From Acidimicrobiia bacterium (GTDB lineage Bacteria > Actinomycetota > Acidimicrobiia > Acidimicrobiales > Poriferisodalaceae), in contig JAJDZE010000200.1 in NCBI GenBank assembly GCA_022824805.1, positions 1-64,000 of the forward strand: DNA of 64,000 bases. Direction: 5' to 3'. The translations under genes were made by a program, and so were the position numbers. This document shows, in pieces, positions 48,841 to 57,803 of this stretch (the first letter of the stretch is position 1; every line of letters starts with the position of its first letter). The notes under the pieces are model-generated. The model did no database searches and was not told where the DNA came from. It saw nothing but the letters and a program-made list of their open reading frames with translations.

Positions 48841-50390
48841 GCGATTCGAATGCTGCGGCTAGTCTGAGCGACCGGCAGCGCCGGGCAGTTGCCGAGTTGA
48901 GCATCGACGAGCTGGTAGAGGTGTTGCACCCCACGTTCGAACCCGCGTCGGGCGCTGATGATGTGACCGTGCTGACGACCGGACTGGCGGCGTCACCGGG
49001 TGCGGCGTCGGGGCTGGTGGCAGTGGGCTCCGACGCGGCGCTGGATCTGGCGTCCGCGGGCAGCACGGTGATCCTGGTAGCCACCGAGACCACTCCCGCC
49101 GACGTGGCGGCGATGGGCCTGTCGGCGGGAATCCTGACCGCACGGGGCGGGCTGGCGAGCCATGCAGCGGTGGTGGCCCGGGGCTGGGGCATTCCCGCCG
49201 TGTGCGACGCCCGCGAGATCACGGTGGAGGCTGACAGCTTCACGGTCGGCGACCGGCGCATTTCCAACGGCACGCTGGTCTCGATCGACGGGTCGACCGG
49301 CGAGGTGACGCTCGGCGGCCGTGAGATTGCCGGGTCGAACGTCGGCGGTGATGGTGCGGGTGCGGCGCCGGGTTCGGCGCTGCCGGCGGAGATTGCTGAG
49401 GTGCTCGACTGGGCAGATCGGTTCGCGACAGGGCGGTTCGCAGTGCTCGCCAATGCGGACACCGCGGCCGACGCAGCGACGGCCCGCGAGCTCGGGGCGC
49501 AGGGCATCGGATTGTGCCGCACCGAGCACATGTTCTTGGCGCCCGACCGGCTGGAGATCGTGCAGCACGTCGTGCTGCGTGGCCACGACGAGCACATCGA
49601 CGATCTCGCAGCAGCCCAGCTAACAGATTTTCGTGAGCTGCTCGCAGCCATGGACGGGCTGCCAGTCACCGTCCGGCTGCTCGATGCGCCCATGCACGAG
49701 TTCCTTGCCGACGCAGATCCGGACGTAGCCGCCCAATGGCACGAGCACAACCCGATGCTCGGTCTGCGCGGAGTGCGGCTCGGCCTGCTGCGCCCCGAGC
49801 TCTATGCCGCGCAGACCGAAGCGCTCGCAGGCGCCGTGGCAGACCGTCGTGCGGCAGGCGGCAACCCTCGTGTGGAGATCATGGTGCCCCTCGTGTCCAC
49901 CGCCGGCGAGCTGGCCGCCGCCATGGGTGCCGTGCGTTCGGCGTGGGAGAGCGCAGATGCCGGTGCTGCGCCGCCGATCGGAACCATGATCGAGACGCCC
50001 CGCGCCTGCCTCGTCGCCGGTGAGCTGGCGAGCGGCGTGGAGTTCGCGAGCTTCGGCACCAACGACCTCACCCAGATGGTGTTCGGCTTCAGCCGCGACG
50101 ACACCGCGGCACAGGTCATCGCGCCCTATGTCGCCGACGGACTGCTGGAGACCGATCCGTTCGCCACGCTCGACCGAGCCGGCGTCGGCGAGCTCGTGAG
50201 CACCGCACTGGAGCGCGGGCGCGCCGCCAATCCCAGGCTGCGCGCCGGCATCTGCGGCGAGCACGGCGGCGACCCAACCAGCATCGAATTCGCCGTGCAC
50301 GCAGGGCTCGACTACGTCTCATGCTCGCCCTACCGCGTCCCGATAGCCCGCCTAGCCGCCGCCCAAGCCCTCCTCACTACGTCCCGTTAG
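48837..50390 (+). CDS. PPDK-like protein with phosphohistidine and PEP/pyruvate domains but no ATP-grasp domain
   Basis: GILTARGGLASHAAVVARGWGIPAVC, LCRTEHMF, RLLDAPMHEFL, GICGEHGGDPTSIEFAVHAGLDYVSCSPYRVPIARLAAAQA. Confidence 0.88.
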   Translation: MSDSNAAASLSDRQRRAVAELSIDELVEVLHPTFEPASGADDVTVLTTGLAASPGAASGLVAVGSDAALDLASAGSTVILVATETTPADVAAMGLSAGILTARGGLASHAAVVARGWGIPAVCDAREITVEADSFTVGDRRISNGTLVSIDGSTGEVTLGGREIAGSNVGGDGAGAAPGSALPAEIAEVLDWADRFATGRFAVLANADTAADAATARELGAQGIGLCRTEHMFLAPDRLEIVQHVVLRGHDEHIDDLAAAQLTDFRELLAAMDGLPVTVRLLDAPMHEFLADADPDVAAQWHEHNPMLGLRGVRLGLLRPELYAAQTEALAGAVADRRAAGGNPRVEIMVPLVSTAGELAAAMGAVRSAWESADAGAAPPIGTMIETPRACLVAGELASGVEFASFGTNDLTQMVFGFSRDDTAAQVIAPYVADGLLETDPFATLDRAGVGELVSTALERGRAANPRLRAGICGEHGGDPTSIEFAVHAGLDYVSCSPYRVPIARLAAAQALLTTSR

Positions 50391-50452
50391 GCAACCGGCA
50401 GGCTTGCAGTCGACGAGCTGCTCTCCCGGTCGACGAATAGCTGGTGCTGGTA

Positions 50453-50462
50453 CCATATATGG
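50453..50462. promoter_or_regulatory. Palindrome CCATATATGG overlapping the vapB-like promoter/start region
   Basis: Perfect 10-bp palindrome ending 1 nt before the ATG; overlaps TACCAT -10-like hexamer. Confidence 0.5.
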
Positions 50463-50463
50463 C

Positions 50464-50670
50464 ATGCACAAGACCACCGTCTACCTGCCCGAGAAGATCA
50501 AGGCAGGCGTGGAGCGCGAGGCCCGGCTGCGGTCGTGCTCCGAGGCCGAGGTGATCCGCCAAGCCATCGCCGACGCCGTGTCGAGGCCCGCCCCCAGGTC
50601 AGCCATCATCCCCGGCGACAGCGCATGGGCGCTCGATGCTGACGAACTGCTAGCGGGCTTCGGCGAGTGA
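50464..50670 (+). CDS. Ribbon-helix-helix antitoxin (VapB-like)
   Basis: MHKTTVYLPEKIKAGVEREARLRSCSEAEVIRQAIADAVSR; overlaps a PIN gene. Confidence 0.8.
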   Translation: MHKTTVYLPEKIKAGVEREARLRSCSEAEVIRQAIADAVSRPAPRSAIIPGDSAWALDADELLAGFGE

Positions 50671-51083
50671 CTGTCGTGGCCGACACGAGCGCGCTGATCG
50701 CGTTCTACAGCGAGTCGGGAACCGAGCATGACGATGTGAGTGCATGGCTAGCAGCCCATGATGAGCCGATCGTCGTCTCCCCCTTTGTTGTCGCCGAGCT
50801 CGATTACCTCGTCGCCACCCGCAAAGGCGTTGATGCCGAGCTGGCTGTGCTGGCCGAACTGGCCGGGGGTGCGTACGAGCTCGCTGCGATGACCGCTGCC
50901 GACATGACGCAGGCTTCGGAAGTCATTGCGCGCTACCGGGATCTCGGCATCGGCATCACGGATGCCTCGTTGGTCGTGCTCGCTGCGCGATATGAAACCG
51001 ACACGATCCTCACACTCGACCGTCGGCACTTCGGCGTACTGCGCTCCCTCGCTGGCGAAGCGCTGCACATCGTCCCGCACTAG
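50667..51083 (+). CDS. PIN-domain toxin (VapC-like)
   Basis: VVADTSALIAFYSESGTEHDDV; GIGITDASLVVLAARYETDTILTLDRRHFGVLR. Confidence 0.85.
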   Translation: MTVVADTSALIAFYSESGTEHDDVSAWLAAHDEPIVVSPFVVAELDYLVATRKGVDAELAVLAELAGGAYELAAMTAADMTQASEVIARYRDLGIGITDASLVVLAARYETDTILTLDRRHFGVLRSLAGEALHIVPH

Positions 51084-51162
51084 CCCTGACGGGCCACCCG
51101 GCTGGGCAGTGAGGTTGTCTGGGCGGAGGTGTGTTGCAGCCAGTTACTAGCGTCATCGGCAG

Positions 51163-53337
51163 ATGAGCATTCGGGATTCCGACGTGCAGCGTGTGCGCGA
51201 GGCGACCGATCTTGTCGCGCTCATCGGTCGCAGGGTGAGCCTGAAGCGTGTCGGCAGCCGTCACGTGGGGCTGTGCCCGTTCCACACAGAGAAGACACCG
51301 TCGTTCAGCGTCAACGGCGCGGAAGGCTTCTATCACTGCTTCGGCTGCAAGGCCTCGGGCGATGCCATCACGTTCCTGCGTGAGACCGAGCATCTCGACT
51401 TCACCGACGCCGTGGAGCAGCTCGCGGCAGCGGCGAACATCGAGCTCATCTACGGCGCGCCCGGCGCACAGCGCGCCAACCGGCACCGCAAAGAGCTGAT
51501 GGACCTGCTCGAGCGCGCCGCCCGCTATTACCACGAGCGCCTGATGAGCAGCCCCGACGCGGGCGAGGCGCGGAAGTATGTGCGACGGCGTGGTTACGAC
51601 CGCGCCACGGTCATGAAGTGGCGTCTTGGCTACGCACCACCGCTGTGGGATGCGCTGCGCCAGCACCTCGACGCTCCGGTGGACCTGCTCAGGAAGGCCG
51701 GCCTGGCGTCCCAGGTTTCCCGACGTGCAAACAGCACGGGCGTCGAAGCCGAGTCGCCAAACAGCAGTCGAGCGGAACAGGCACCTGATTTCTTTCGCGA
51801 CCGTGTCATGTTCCCGATCTGTGATGCCAGCGGTCGGGTGGTCAGCTTCGCCGGGCGCGTTCTGCCCCGATCTGGTGAGCCCCCGCCGAAGGGCCCCAAG
51901 TACAAGAACACCGCTGGCACGGCGGTCTACGACAAGAGCAAGGTGCTCTACGGGCTGCATCTGGCCAAGCAGGCGGCACGCAGCACGGAGCGAATCGTTG
52001 TCTGCGAAGGCCATACCGACGTCATCGGCTGCGATCTCGCCGGCATCTCCGAGGCAGTCGCGACGTGCGGTACGGCGCTGACCAAGCAACACGCAGAGCT
52101 GCTGTCGCGCTCGGCCAAGCGCGTCGTGCTCGCGTTCGACGCGGACGCCGCAGGCCAATCCGCTGCCGAGCGGGTACACCAGTGGGAGCGGGAGTTCGGC
52201 CTCGACATCTTCGTGGCAGCGTTCCCGCCCGGGACCGATCCAGGCGATCTTGCAGCGACCGACCCGCCGGCACTGCGCAGGGCGCTCGACGAAGCCCAAC
52301 CGCTGCACACCTTCCGGGCCGAGCAGATCCTGCAGCGCGCCGACCTCGACAGTCCCTCAGGCCGCGACCGCGCTGCAGATGAGGCGGCCGGGGTGTTCGC
52401 GGTCTACCCGCCAGAGATCCTGCTCGACCGCGACCTGGCGCCGATCGCCGACCGCATTCCCATGGATGTCGAGCAGTTCCGCAAACGAGTCGACGCAGCC
52501 CGTCAGCGTCTCGACGACCGCCCAGCCCCCTCAGCGCCCGACCCATACGACGAAGCGCCGCCCCCGCCCGATCCCGGCGAGGACTACTTGGACAACTTCG
52601 GCGATGGGTACCCAGACGGCGACTTCGGCGACGCTGGCTATCCAGATGATGATCCGCTCCTTGGCGGGGATTGGAGGGCTCCGGGCGCCGGCGGCGACTC
52701 GAGCGCCGCTCTCGCGCAGCGCTCACGGCGGCGTACTGCAGGCCGACGCGCACCAGATGCTCGCAAGCAAGCCGACGTTGACTTGGCACTGCTAGCGGCG
52801 GCGGCCTCTCCCCACAGCGATGTACTTGGCCTGATGGTGCCAGAGATCCTCGCAACACCCGCGGGGCGCGAGGCATTCGCACAGATGACGAGCGACGAGG
52901 GCTGGCGCGACCATGCATCTCCGGCAAGCCGTTCATCCCATGGCGACTCATCAGGAGATGATCTGGAACATGACGACCGGCCGACTGCCGATGGCGATCC
53001 CGTGGCCGAGATGCTGCTCGCTGCTGATGCCGCTGGGCCGCACGTGAGCGAAGAGGACGCCAAAGACCGCGTGGCGATGGCCATGCGGCACTTCGTCCGT
53101 GCAACGATCAACAGCGTCAGCGCCGGCGGCGACATCCCGAGGACCCAGCTTGACCCGAACCTCTCTGCACACGCGCAAATGGAATTTCGCGACCAATGCC
53201 TGAGGTGGTTGCGCGAGCGCGAGCCGGAATTGCTGGATCTCGACAAGCGCATCGGTGCGGTCCAGAACGTGCGGGACTGGCTGTGCTCACTCGGCGGAGC
53301 AGAGCAGGTTGCTTCAGAGCGCCAAGGTGCCGAGTAG
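51163..53337 (+). CDS. dnaG: DNA primase
   Basis: GLCPFHTEKTPSFSVNGAEGFYHCFGCKASGDAITF; VCEGHTDVIGCDLAGISEAVATCGTALTKQHAELL. Confidence 0.95.
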   Translation: MSIRDSDVQRVREATDLVALIGRRVSLKRVGSRHVGLCPFHTEKTPSFSVNGAEGFYHCFGCKASGDAITFLRETEHLDFTDAVEQLAAAANIELIYGAPGAQRANRHRKELMDLLERAARYYHERLMSSPDAGEARKYVRRRGYDRATVMKWRLGYAPPLWDALRQHLDAPVDLLRKAGLASQVSRRANSTGVEAESPNSSRAEQAPDFFRDRVMFPICDASGRVVSFAGRVLPRSGEPPPKGPKYKNTAGTAVYDKSKVLYGLHLAKQAARSTERIVVCEGHTDVIGCDLAGISEAVATCGTALTKQHAELLSRSAKRVVLAFDADAAGQSAAERVHQWEREFGLDIFVAAFPPGTDPGDLAATDPPALRRALDEAQPLHTFRAEQILQRADLDSPSGRDRAADEAAGVFAVYPPEILLDRDLAPIADRIPMDVEQFRKRVDAARQRLDDRPAPSAPDPYDEAPPPPDPGEDYLDNFGDGYPDGDFGDAGYPDDDPLLGGDWRAPGAGGDSSAALAQRSRRRTAGRRAPDARKQADVDLALLAAAASPHSDVLGLMVPEILATPAGREAFAQMTSDEGWRDHASPASRSSHGDSSGDDLEHDDRPTADGDPVAEMLLAADAAGPHVSEEDAKDRVAMAMRHFVRATINSVSAGGDIPRTQLDPNLSAHAQMEFRDQCLRWLREREPELLDLDKRIGAVQNVRDWLCSLGGAEQVASERQGAE

Positions 53338-53351
53338 TCGGTAGCCGAGTG

Positions 53352-53424
53352 CTCCGGGGGTGGGGCTCGAACCCACGACAAACGGATTAACAGTCCGCTG
53401 CTCTGCCAACTGAGCTACCCCGGA
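53352..53424 (-). tRNA. tRNA-Asn(GTT)
   Basis: TCCGGGGTAGCTCAGTTGGCAGAGCAGCGGACTGTTAATCCGTTTGTCGTGGGTTCGAGCCCCACCCCCGGAG cloverleaf. Confidence 0.95.
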
Positions 53425-53521
53425 CCGAACGGGCCGCGTCGCGCCCCGAACGTGCGGAGCAACGATACTGAATTGCTGCGCGCCGCCGACGGAGCGGTCA
53501 TTGTTCACGTCGCACAGTGGG

Positions 53522-53594
53522 TGGGCCGGGTGGGGATCGAACCCACGACCCAGCGATTATGAGTCGCCTGCTCTGACCACTGAGCTACCGGCCC
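53522..53594 (-). tRNA. tRNA with CAT anticodon, most likely tRNA-Ile2 (lysidine-modified)
   Basis: GGGCCGGTAGCTCAGTGGTCAGAGCAGGCGACTCATAATCGCTGGGTCGTGGGTTCGATCCCCACCCGGCCCA; D/anticodon-arm block resembles bacterial tRNA-Ile2. Confidence 0.85.
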
Positions 53595-53708
53595 AGCTGA
53601 ACCGTACCGGCCCTGAGCATCCGTGCGGGATAGGTCAATGGTGTGCTCGGGGGCTAGTAGGTTTCGCGCAAAGCGCCGCGGCGGCGCAGTGGGGGAGGAG
53701 TATCCACG

Positions 53709-55757
53709 ATGCACACAGGTCAATCGCGGCGCCATGCCGACCAACTCACGAGCAGGCGTCGCCGAAGGTCGCGGCGCTCGTTCGGCATTCGGCTGGGCGT
53801 GGTGCTCGCCGCCTTCGCCCTGATCGCGGTCGCCTGCGGCGGCGGCGATGACGGCGGCGACACCGGAGACGGTGCCGCACCGGCCGAGCCCGACACCACC
53901 GAGGCTGCCGTCGAAGCGCCGTCCACCACCATGTCCGAGCAGGAAGAAGAGGTGGTCGAGGCCCGCGAGGCCGGCGAAGCCACCGGCGAGGACGTCCGCG
54001 AGACCGAGACCGGCCCGGTCCACGGCGGCAAGCTCGTCTACGGCATCGAGGCCGATTCGGCCAACCCGTTCGTGCACTACGCCACGTCGTGCGCGATCAG
54101 CTGCCGCATGATCTTCCGCGCCATCACCGACTCGCTGTACATCACCGACAGCGACGGCGAGATCGTTCCCTATCTGGTGGAGTCCGAGGAGCCCAGCGAC
54201 GACTACATGACCTGGACGCTGACGATCCGCGACGGCATCAAGTTCCACGATGGCACGCCGCTGGACGGCGAGGCAGTGGCGTACAACATCAATCTGTGCC
54301 GACTCAGCCAACTCACCGGTCCGGCATGGCTCGGCGTCGACAGCGTCACCGGCGAAGGCCAGACCGTCACCGTCACCGCAAGCCCAGGCCAGCCGCTGGC
54401 GGTCGGCGTCGGCCCAGCAGGCCGCGCAGAGGTGTGCGGTCAGATGTTCTCGCCCGCGTGGATGCAGACGCTGCCCAACAACCCGCTGTATGTCTCGCCG
54501 GCATCTCCGCTGCCTGAGGCCGCTCGCGAGCAGGCCCTCGCGAACGCCACCGGCGATCCATCGGCGCCGGTCGGGCTGGGCGCCTTCAGGTACGTGAGCT
54601 ACACGCCGGGCAACGGCAACAGCTTCATCGCCGAGCGCAACCCCGACTACTGGCGTGGCGAAAACGGCATCACGGGCGAGAACCTGCCGTATCTCGACGA
54701 GATCGAATTCGTTGTGGCCGTGGACATCCAGGGCCGCTCGAACGGTCTGAAGGCCGGCCAGTTCGACATCATCCACACTGCGAATGCCGATGAGATCTCC
54801 AAGTACGAGGGCGACCCCGACTTCGTGCTGCTGCAAGCCAATGACTACGGCGAGACCAGCCACAACCTCATCAACGTGGCGTCGGGAGTGAACCCGGTGC
54901 TCACGTTCGTGCGCGGCGGCGATCCCACCGATGCGTCCCAGCTCATCCAGATGGACCCGCTTGGGCTCAACGCAACCAACCCGCTGGTGCATCTGAGCTG
55001 CCGCAAGGCGATGGCGCACGCATTCGACGGCGAGCGCTTCGCCAACGAACGCCACCAAGGCTTGGTGCAGGTGGCGAACGGTCCGTTCCCGCCGGGCAGC
55101 GTGGGCTACCTGGATGACACCGGCTTCCCGACCTATGACGTCGATGCTGCACAGGCAGAGTTCGAGCAGTGCAAGGCCGACAGCGGCCAGAACCCGGTGA
55201 CGTTCTCGTTCAACACCACCAACGACGCGTTCAACGTGGAGTCCAACGAGCTCATCGCCTCGATGTGGACTGAGGCCTTCGGCGACGAGCTGGCAGTGAC
55301 GATCGCGCCGATCGAGCAGGGCCAGTACATCGGGCTTGCACTGGCAGGCGTGTTCCAGATGCAGGGCTGGCGCAACCACGGCGGCGTGGACCCGGCCGAG
55401 CAGTGGTACTGGTGGAACTCGGCAACGGCGAGCCCGGTGAACCCCGGAGTGCCTGAGCTGGCGCTGAACTTCGGGCGCTTCCAGGATCCCGAGATCGACG
55501 CTGCCTTCCAGGTCATCCGTCACAATCCCGACCCCGAGGCCCGGCGAGAGGCGGCTGAGGCCGTCAACCGGGCGTTCGGCAAGAACGTCTGGAACCTGTG
55601 GACCTACTGGACGCTGTGGGGCGTCATCGCCAGCCCGCGGGTGCAGAACATCACCGACCTGCCGATTCCCGACAACGCTGAGGGCGCCTTCCCGGTGATC
55701 TCGGGCAAGCACCACTTGGCGCAGGTCTGGTGCACAGACGGGAACTGCCAAGGCTGA
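53709..55757 (+). CDS. Peptide/nickel-type ABC transporter substrate-binding lipoprotein (copy 1)
   Basis: Lipobox LIAVAC-GGG; SBP_bac_5-like KLVYGIEADSANPF, RDGIKFHDGTPLDGEAVAYNI. Confidence 0.9.
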   Translation: MHTGQSRRHADQLTSRRRRRSRRSFGIRLGVVLAAFALIAVACGGGDDGGDTGDGAAPAEPDTTEAAVEAPSTTMSEQEEEVVEAREAGEATGEDVRETETGPVHGGKLVYGIEADSANPFVHYATSCAISCRMIFRAITDSLYITDSDGEIVPYLVESEEPSDDYMTWTLTIRDGIKFHDGTPLDGEAVAYNINLCRLSQLTGPAWLGVDSVTGEGQTVTVTASPGQPLAVGVGPAGRAEVCGQMFSPAWMQTLPNNPLYVSPASPLPEAAREQALANATGDPSAPVGLGAFRYVSYTPGNGNSFIAERNPDYWRGENGITGENLPYLDEIEFVVAVDIQGRSNGLKAGQFDIIHTANADEISKYEGDPDFVLLQANDYGETSHNLINVASGVNPVLTFVRGGDPTDASQLIQMDPLGLNATNPLVHLSCRKAMAHAFDGERFANERHQGLVQVANGPFPPGSVGYLDDTGFPTYDVDAAQAEFEQCKADSGQNPVTFSFNTTNDAFNVESNELIASMWTEAFGDELAVTIAPIEQGQYIGLALAGVFQMQGWRNHGGVDPAEQWYWWNSATASPVNPGVPELALNFGRFQDPEIDAAFQVIRHNPDPEARREAAEAVNRAFGKNVWNLWTYWTLWGVIASPRVQNITDLPIPDNAEGAFPVISGKHHLAQVWCTDGNCQG

Positions 55758-55787
55758 GCCCCACCAGAACGAACGAGGAGACGGCAA

Positions 55788-57755
55788 TTGGCGCGAGCGC
55801 GCTCGCTGGCAGCAGCGGCAGCGTTCGCGCTGATTGCCGTCGCCTGTTCGGCTGGAGACGGCGGCGGGGTCTCGGGTGCCTCACCCGACCCAGTCGGCGC
55901 CGCGGCCGATGACGCGGCGAGCGACACAGCCGTCGAAGACGCGACCACGCCCCAGGAGTCGCAGGCGGAGGTCGTCGAGGCACGCGAGGCCGGCGAGGCC
56001 GCGGGCGAGGACACCCGGGAGGTCTCGGGCGGCCCCACCCACGGCGGCCGGCTGGTGTACGGCATCGAGGCCGACACGGCCAACCCGTTCGCGCCCTACG
56101 CAGCGCTGTGCGCGATCAGCTGCCGCATGATCATGCGTGCGGTCACCGAGTCGATGTATGTCACCGACGCGAACGGCGACATCGTGCCGTACCTGGTGGA
56201 GACCGAGACGGCCAGCGACGACTTCCTGACGTGGACGCTGCGGATCCGCGACGGCATCACGTTCCACGACGGCACGCCGCTGACCGGCGAGGCCGTGGCC
56301 TACAACATCAACCTGTGCCGCTTCAGCCAGCAGACCGGGCCCGGCTATCTGGGCATCGAGAACGTCTGGGGCGAAGGCCAGTACGTCTATTACGAGACGT
56401 CCATCCCGTTCGCGACGGGGCCCGGTCCCGCTTCGAGGGAGCAGGGCTGCGGCTTCATGTTCTCCCCGGCATGGCTCCGGACGCTGCCCAACAACCCGAT
56501 GTACACGTCGCCGTTCTCGCCCCTGTCGTCTGAGGAGCGGGCGGCAGGGCTCGCCGACGCCACCGGCGACCCTTCGGCGCCGGTGGGCCTGGGGGCGTTC
56601 AAGCACGTGGAGTACACGCCGGGCAACGGCAACAGCTTCATCGCCGAGCGCAACCCCGACTACTGGCGCGGCCCCGACGGCATCACCGGCGAGAACCTGC
56701 CGTACCTCGACGAGATCGAGTTCGTGGTGGCCGTGGACATCGTGGGCCGCTCCAACGGCCTGAGAGCGGGCCAGTTCGACGTCATCCACACCTCGAACGC
56801 CGACGAGATCGCCAAGTACGAAGGCGACCCCGACTTCGTGCTGCTGCAAGCCAACGACTTCGGCGAGACCAACTTCAGCCTCATGAACGTGGCCTCCGGC
56901 GTGAACCCGGTGCTCGCCGAGCTGCGCGGCGCCGAGGGGCCGATCCCGATGGACCCGCACGGGCTCAACGCGGCCAACCCGCTGGTACACCTGAGCTGCC
57001 GCACGGCACTGGCGCACGCGTTCGACAGCGAGCGGTTCGTCAGCGAACGGTTCCAGGGCTTGGTGCGGGCGGCCAATGGGCCGTTCCCGCCCGGCAGCAT
57101 GGGCTATCTGGACGACTCGGGCTACCCGGCCTTCGATCTCGACGCCGCGCGGGCCTCCTTCGAGCAGTGCAAGGCCGACAGCGGCCAGAACCCGGTGACG
57201 TTCGGGTTCAACTCCACCAACGACCCGTTCAACGTCGAGTCGAACGAGCTCATCGTGTCGATGTGGCGGGCTGCCTTCGGCGACGAGATCGCGGCGACGA
57301 TCCAGCCCATCGAGCAGGGCCAGTACTTCGGCCTGGCGCTGGCCGGGCTGTACGAGATGATGGGGCTGCGCGCCCACGGCGGGGTCGACCCCATCGAGCA
57401 GTGGCTCTGGTGGAATTCGTCTACCTCGCTCCCGATCGACCCGACGGTGCCCGAGCTGGCCTCCAACCTCGGGCGCTTCCAGGACCCCGCCATCGATGCC
57501 GCGTACGACGTCATCCGCCACAATCCCGACCCCGCGGCTCGCCGTGAGGCAGCAGAGGAGGTGAACCGGGCCTTCGGGCGCAACGTCTGGAACCTGTGGA
57601 CCCACTGGACGCTGTGGGGCGTCATCGCCAACCCACGGGTGCAGAACATCACCGATCTGCCGATCCCGGGCAGCGACGTCGGCGCGTTCGCCGTGAACGC
57701 CGGAGCACACCATGTCGCCCAGATCTGGTGCGATAACGGCGATTGTCAGGGTTGA
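55788..57755 (+). CDS. Peptide/nickel-type ABC transporter substrate-binding lipoprotein (copy 2, paralogue of preceding gene)
   Basis: TTG start with GAGGAG upstream; lipobox LIAVAC; long stretches near-identical to copy 1. Confidence 0.9.
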   Translation: MARARSLAAAAAFALIAVACSAGDGGGVSGASPDPVGAAADDAASDTAVEDATTPQESQAEVVEAREAGEAAGEDTREVSGGPTHGGRLVYGIEADTANPFAPYAALCAISCRMIMRAVTESMYVTDANGDIVPYLVETETASDDFLTWTLRIRDGITFHDGTPLTGEAVAYNINLCRFSQQTGPGYLGIENVWGEGQYVYYETSIPFATGPGPASREQGCGFMFSPAWLRTLPNNPMYTSPFSPLSSEERAAGLADATGDPSAPVGLGAFKHVEYTPGNGNSFIAERNPDYWRGPDGITGENLPYLDEIEFVVAVDIVGRSNGLRAGQFDVIHTSNADEIAKYEGDPDFVLLQANDFGETNFSLMNVASGVNPVLAELRGAEGPIPMDPHGLNAANPLVHLSCRTALAHAFDSERFVSERFQGLVRAANGPFPPGSMGYLDDSGYPAFDLDAARASFEQCKADSGQNPVTFGFNSTNDPFNVESNELIVSMWRAAFGDEIAATIQPIEQGQYFGLALAGLYEMMGLRAHGGVDPIEQWLWWNSSTSLPIDPTVPELASNLGRFQDPAIDAAYDVIRHNPDPAARREAAEEVNRAFGRNVWNLWTHWTLWGVIANPRVQNITDLPIPGSDVGAFAVNAGAHHVAQIWCDNGDCQG

Positions 57756-57803
57756 AGCAGTGAATTGGTGTATCAACGGCAGTCGGGGGGAGGCGCGTCA
57801 GGC

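Larger units (their letters stand above)
48676..48900 (+). repeat. 74-bp tandem repeat, three copies, the last containing the start of the PPDK-like gene
   Basis: ATGAGCGATTCGAAYGCTGCG starts at 48689, 48763 and 48837 (period 74). Confidence 0.9.

Noticed and set aside
53971-54000. Third copy of the nrdJ/lepA repeat (GGCGAAGCC in binding-protein gene)
   Set aside because: Only a 9-nt match within a sequence explained by the paralogue alignment (REAGEATGED/REAGEAAGED).
53505-57776. Long minus-strand ORFs (760 and 631 aa) opposite the two binding-protein genes
   Set aside because: Resemble each other only because the sense genes are paralogues; no independent motifs.
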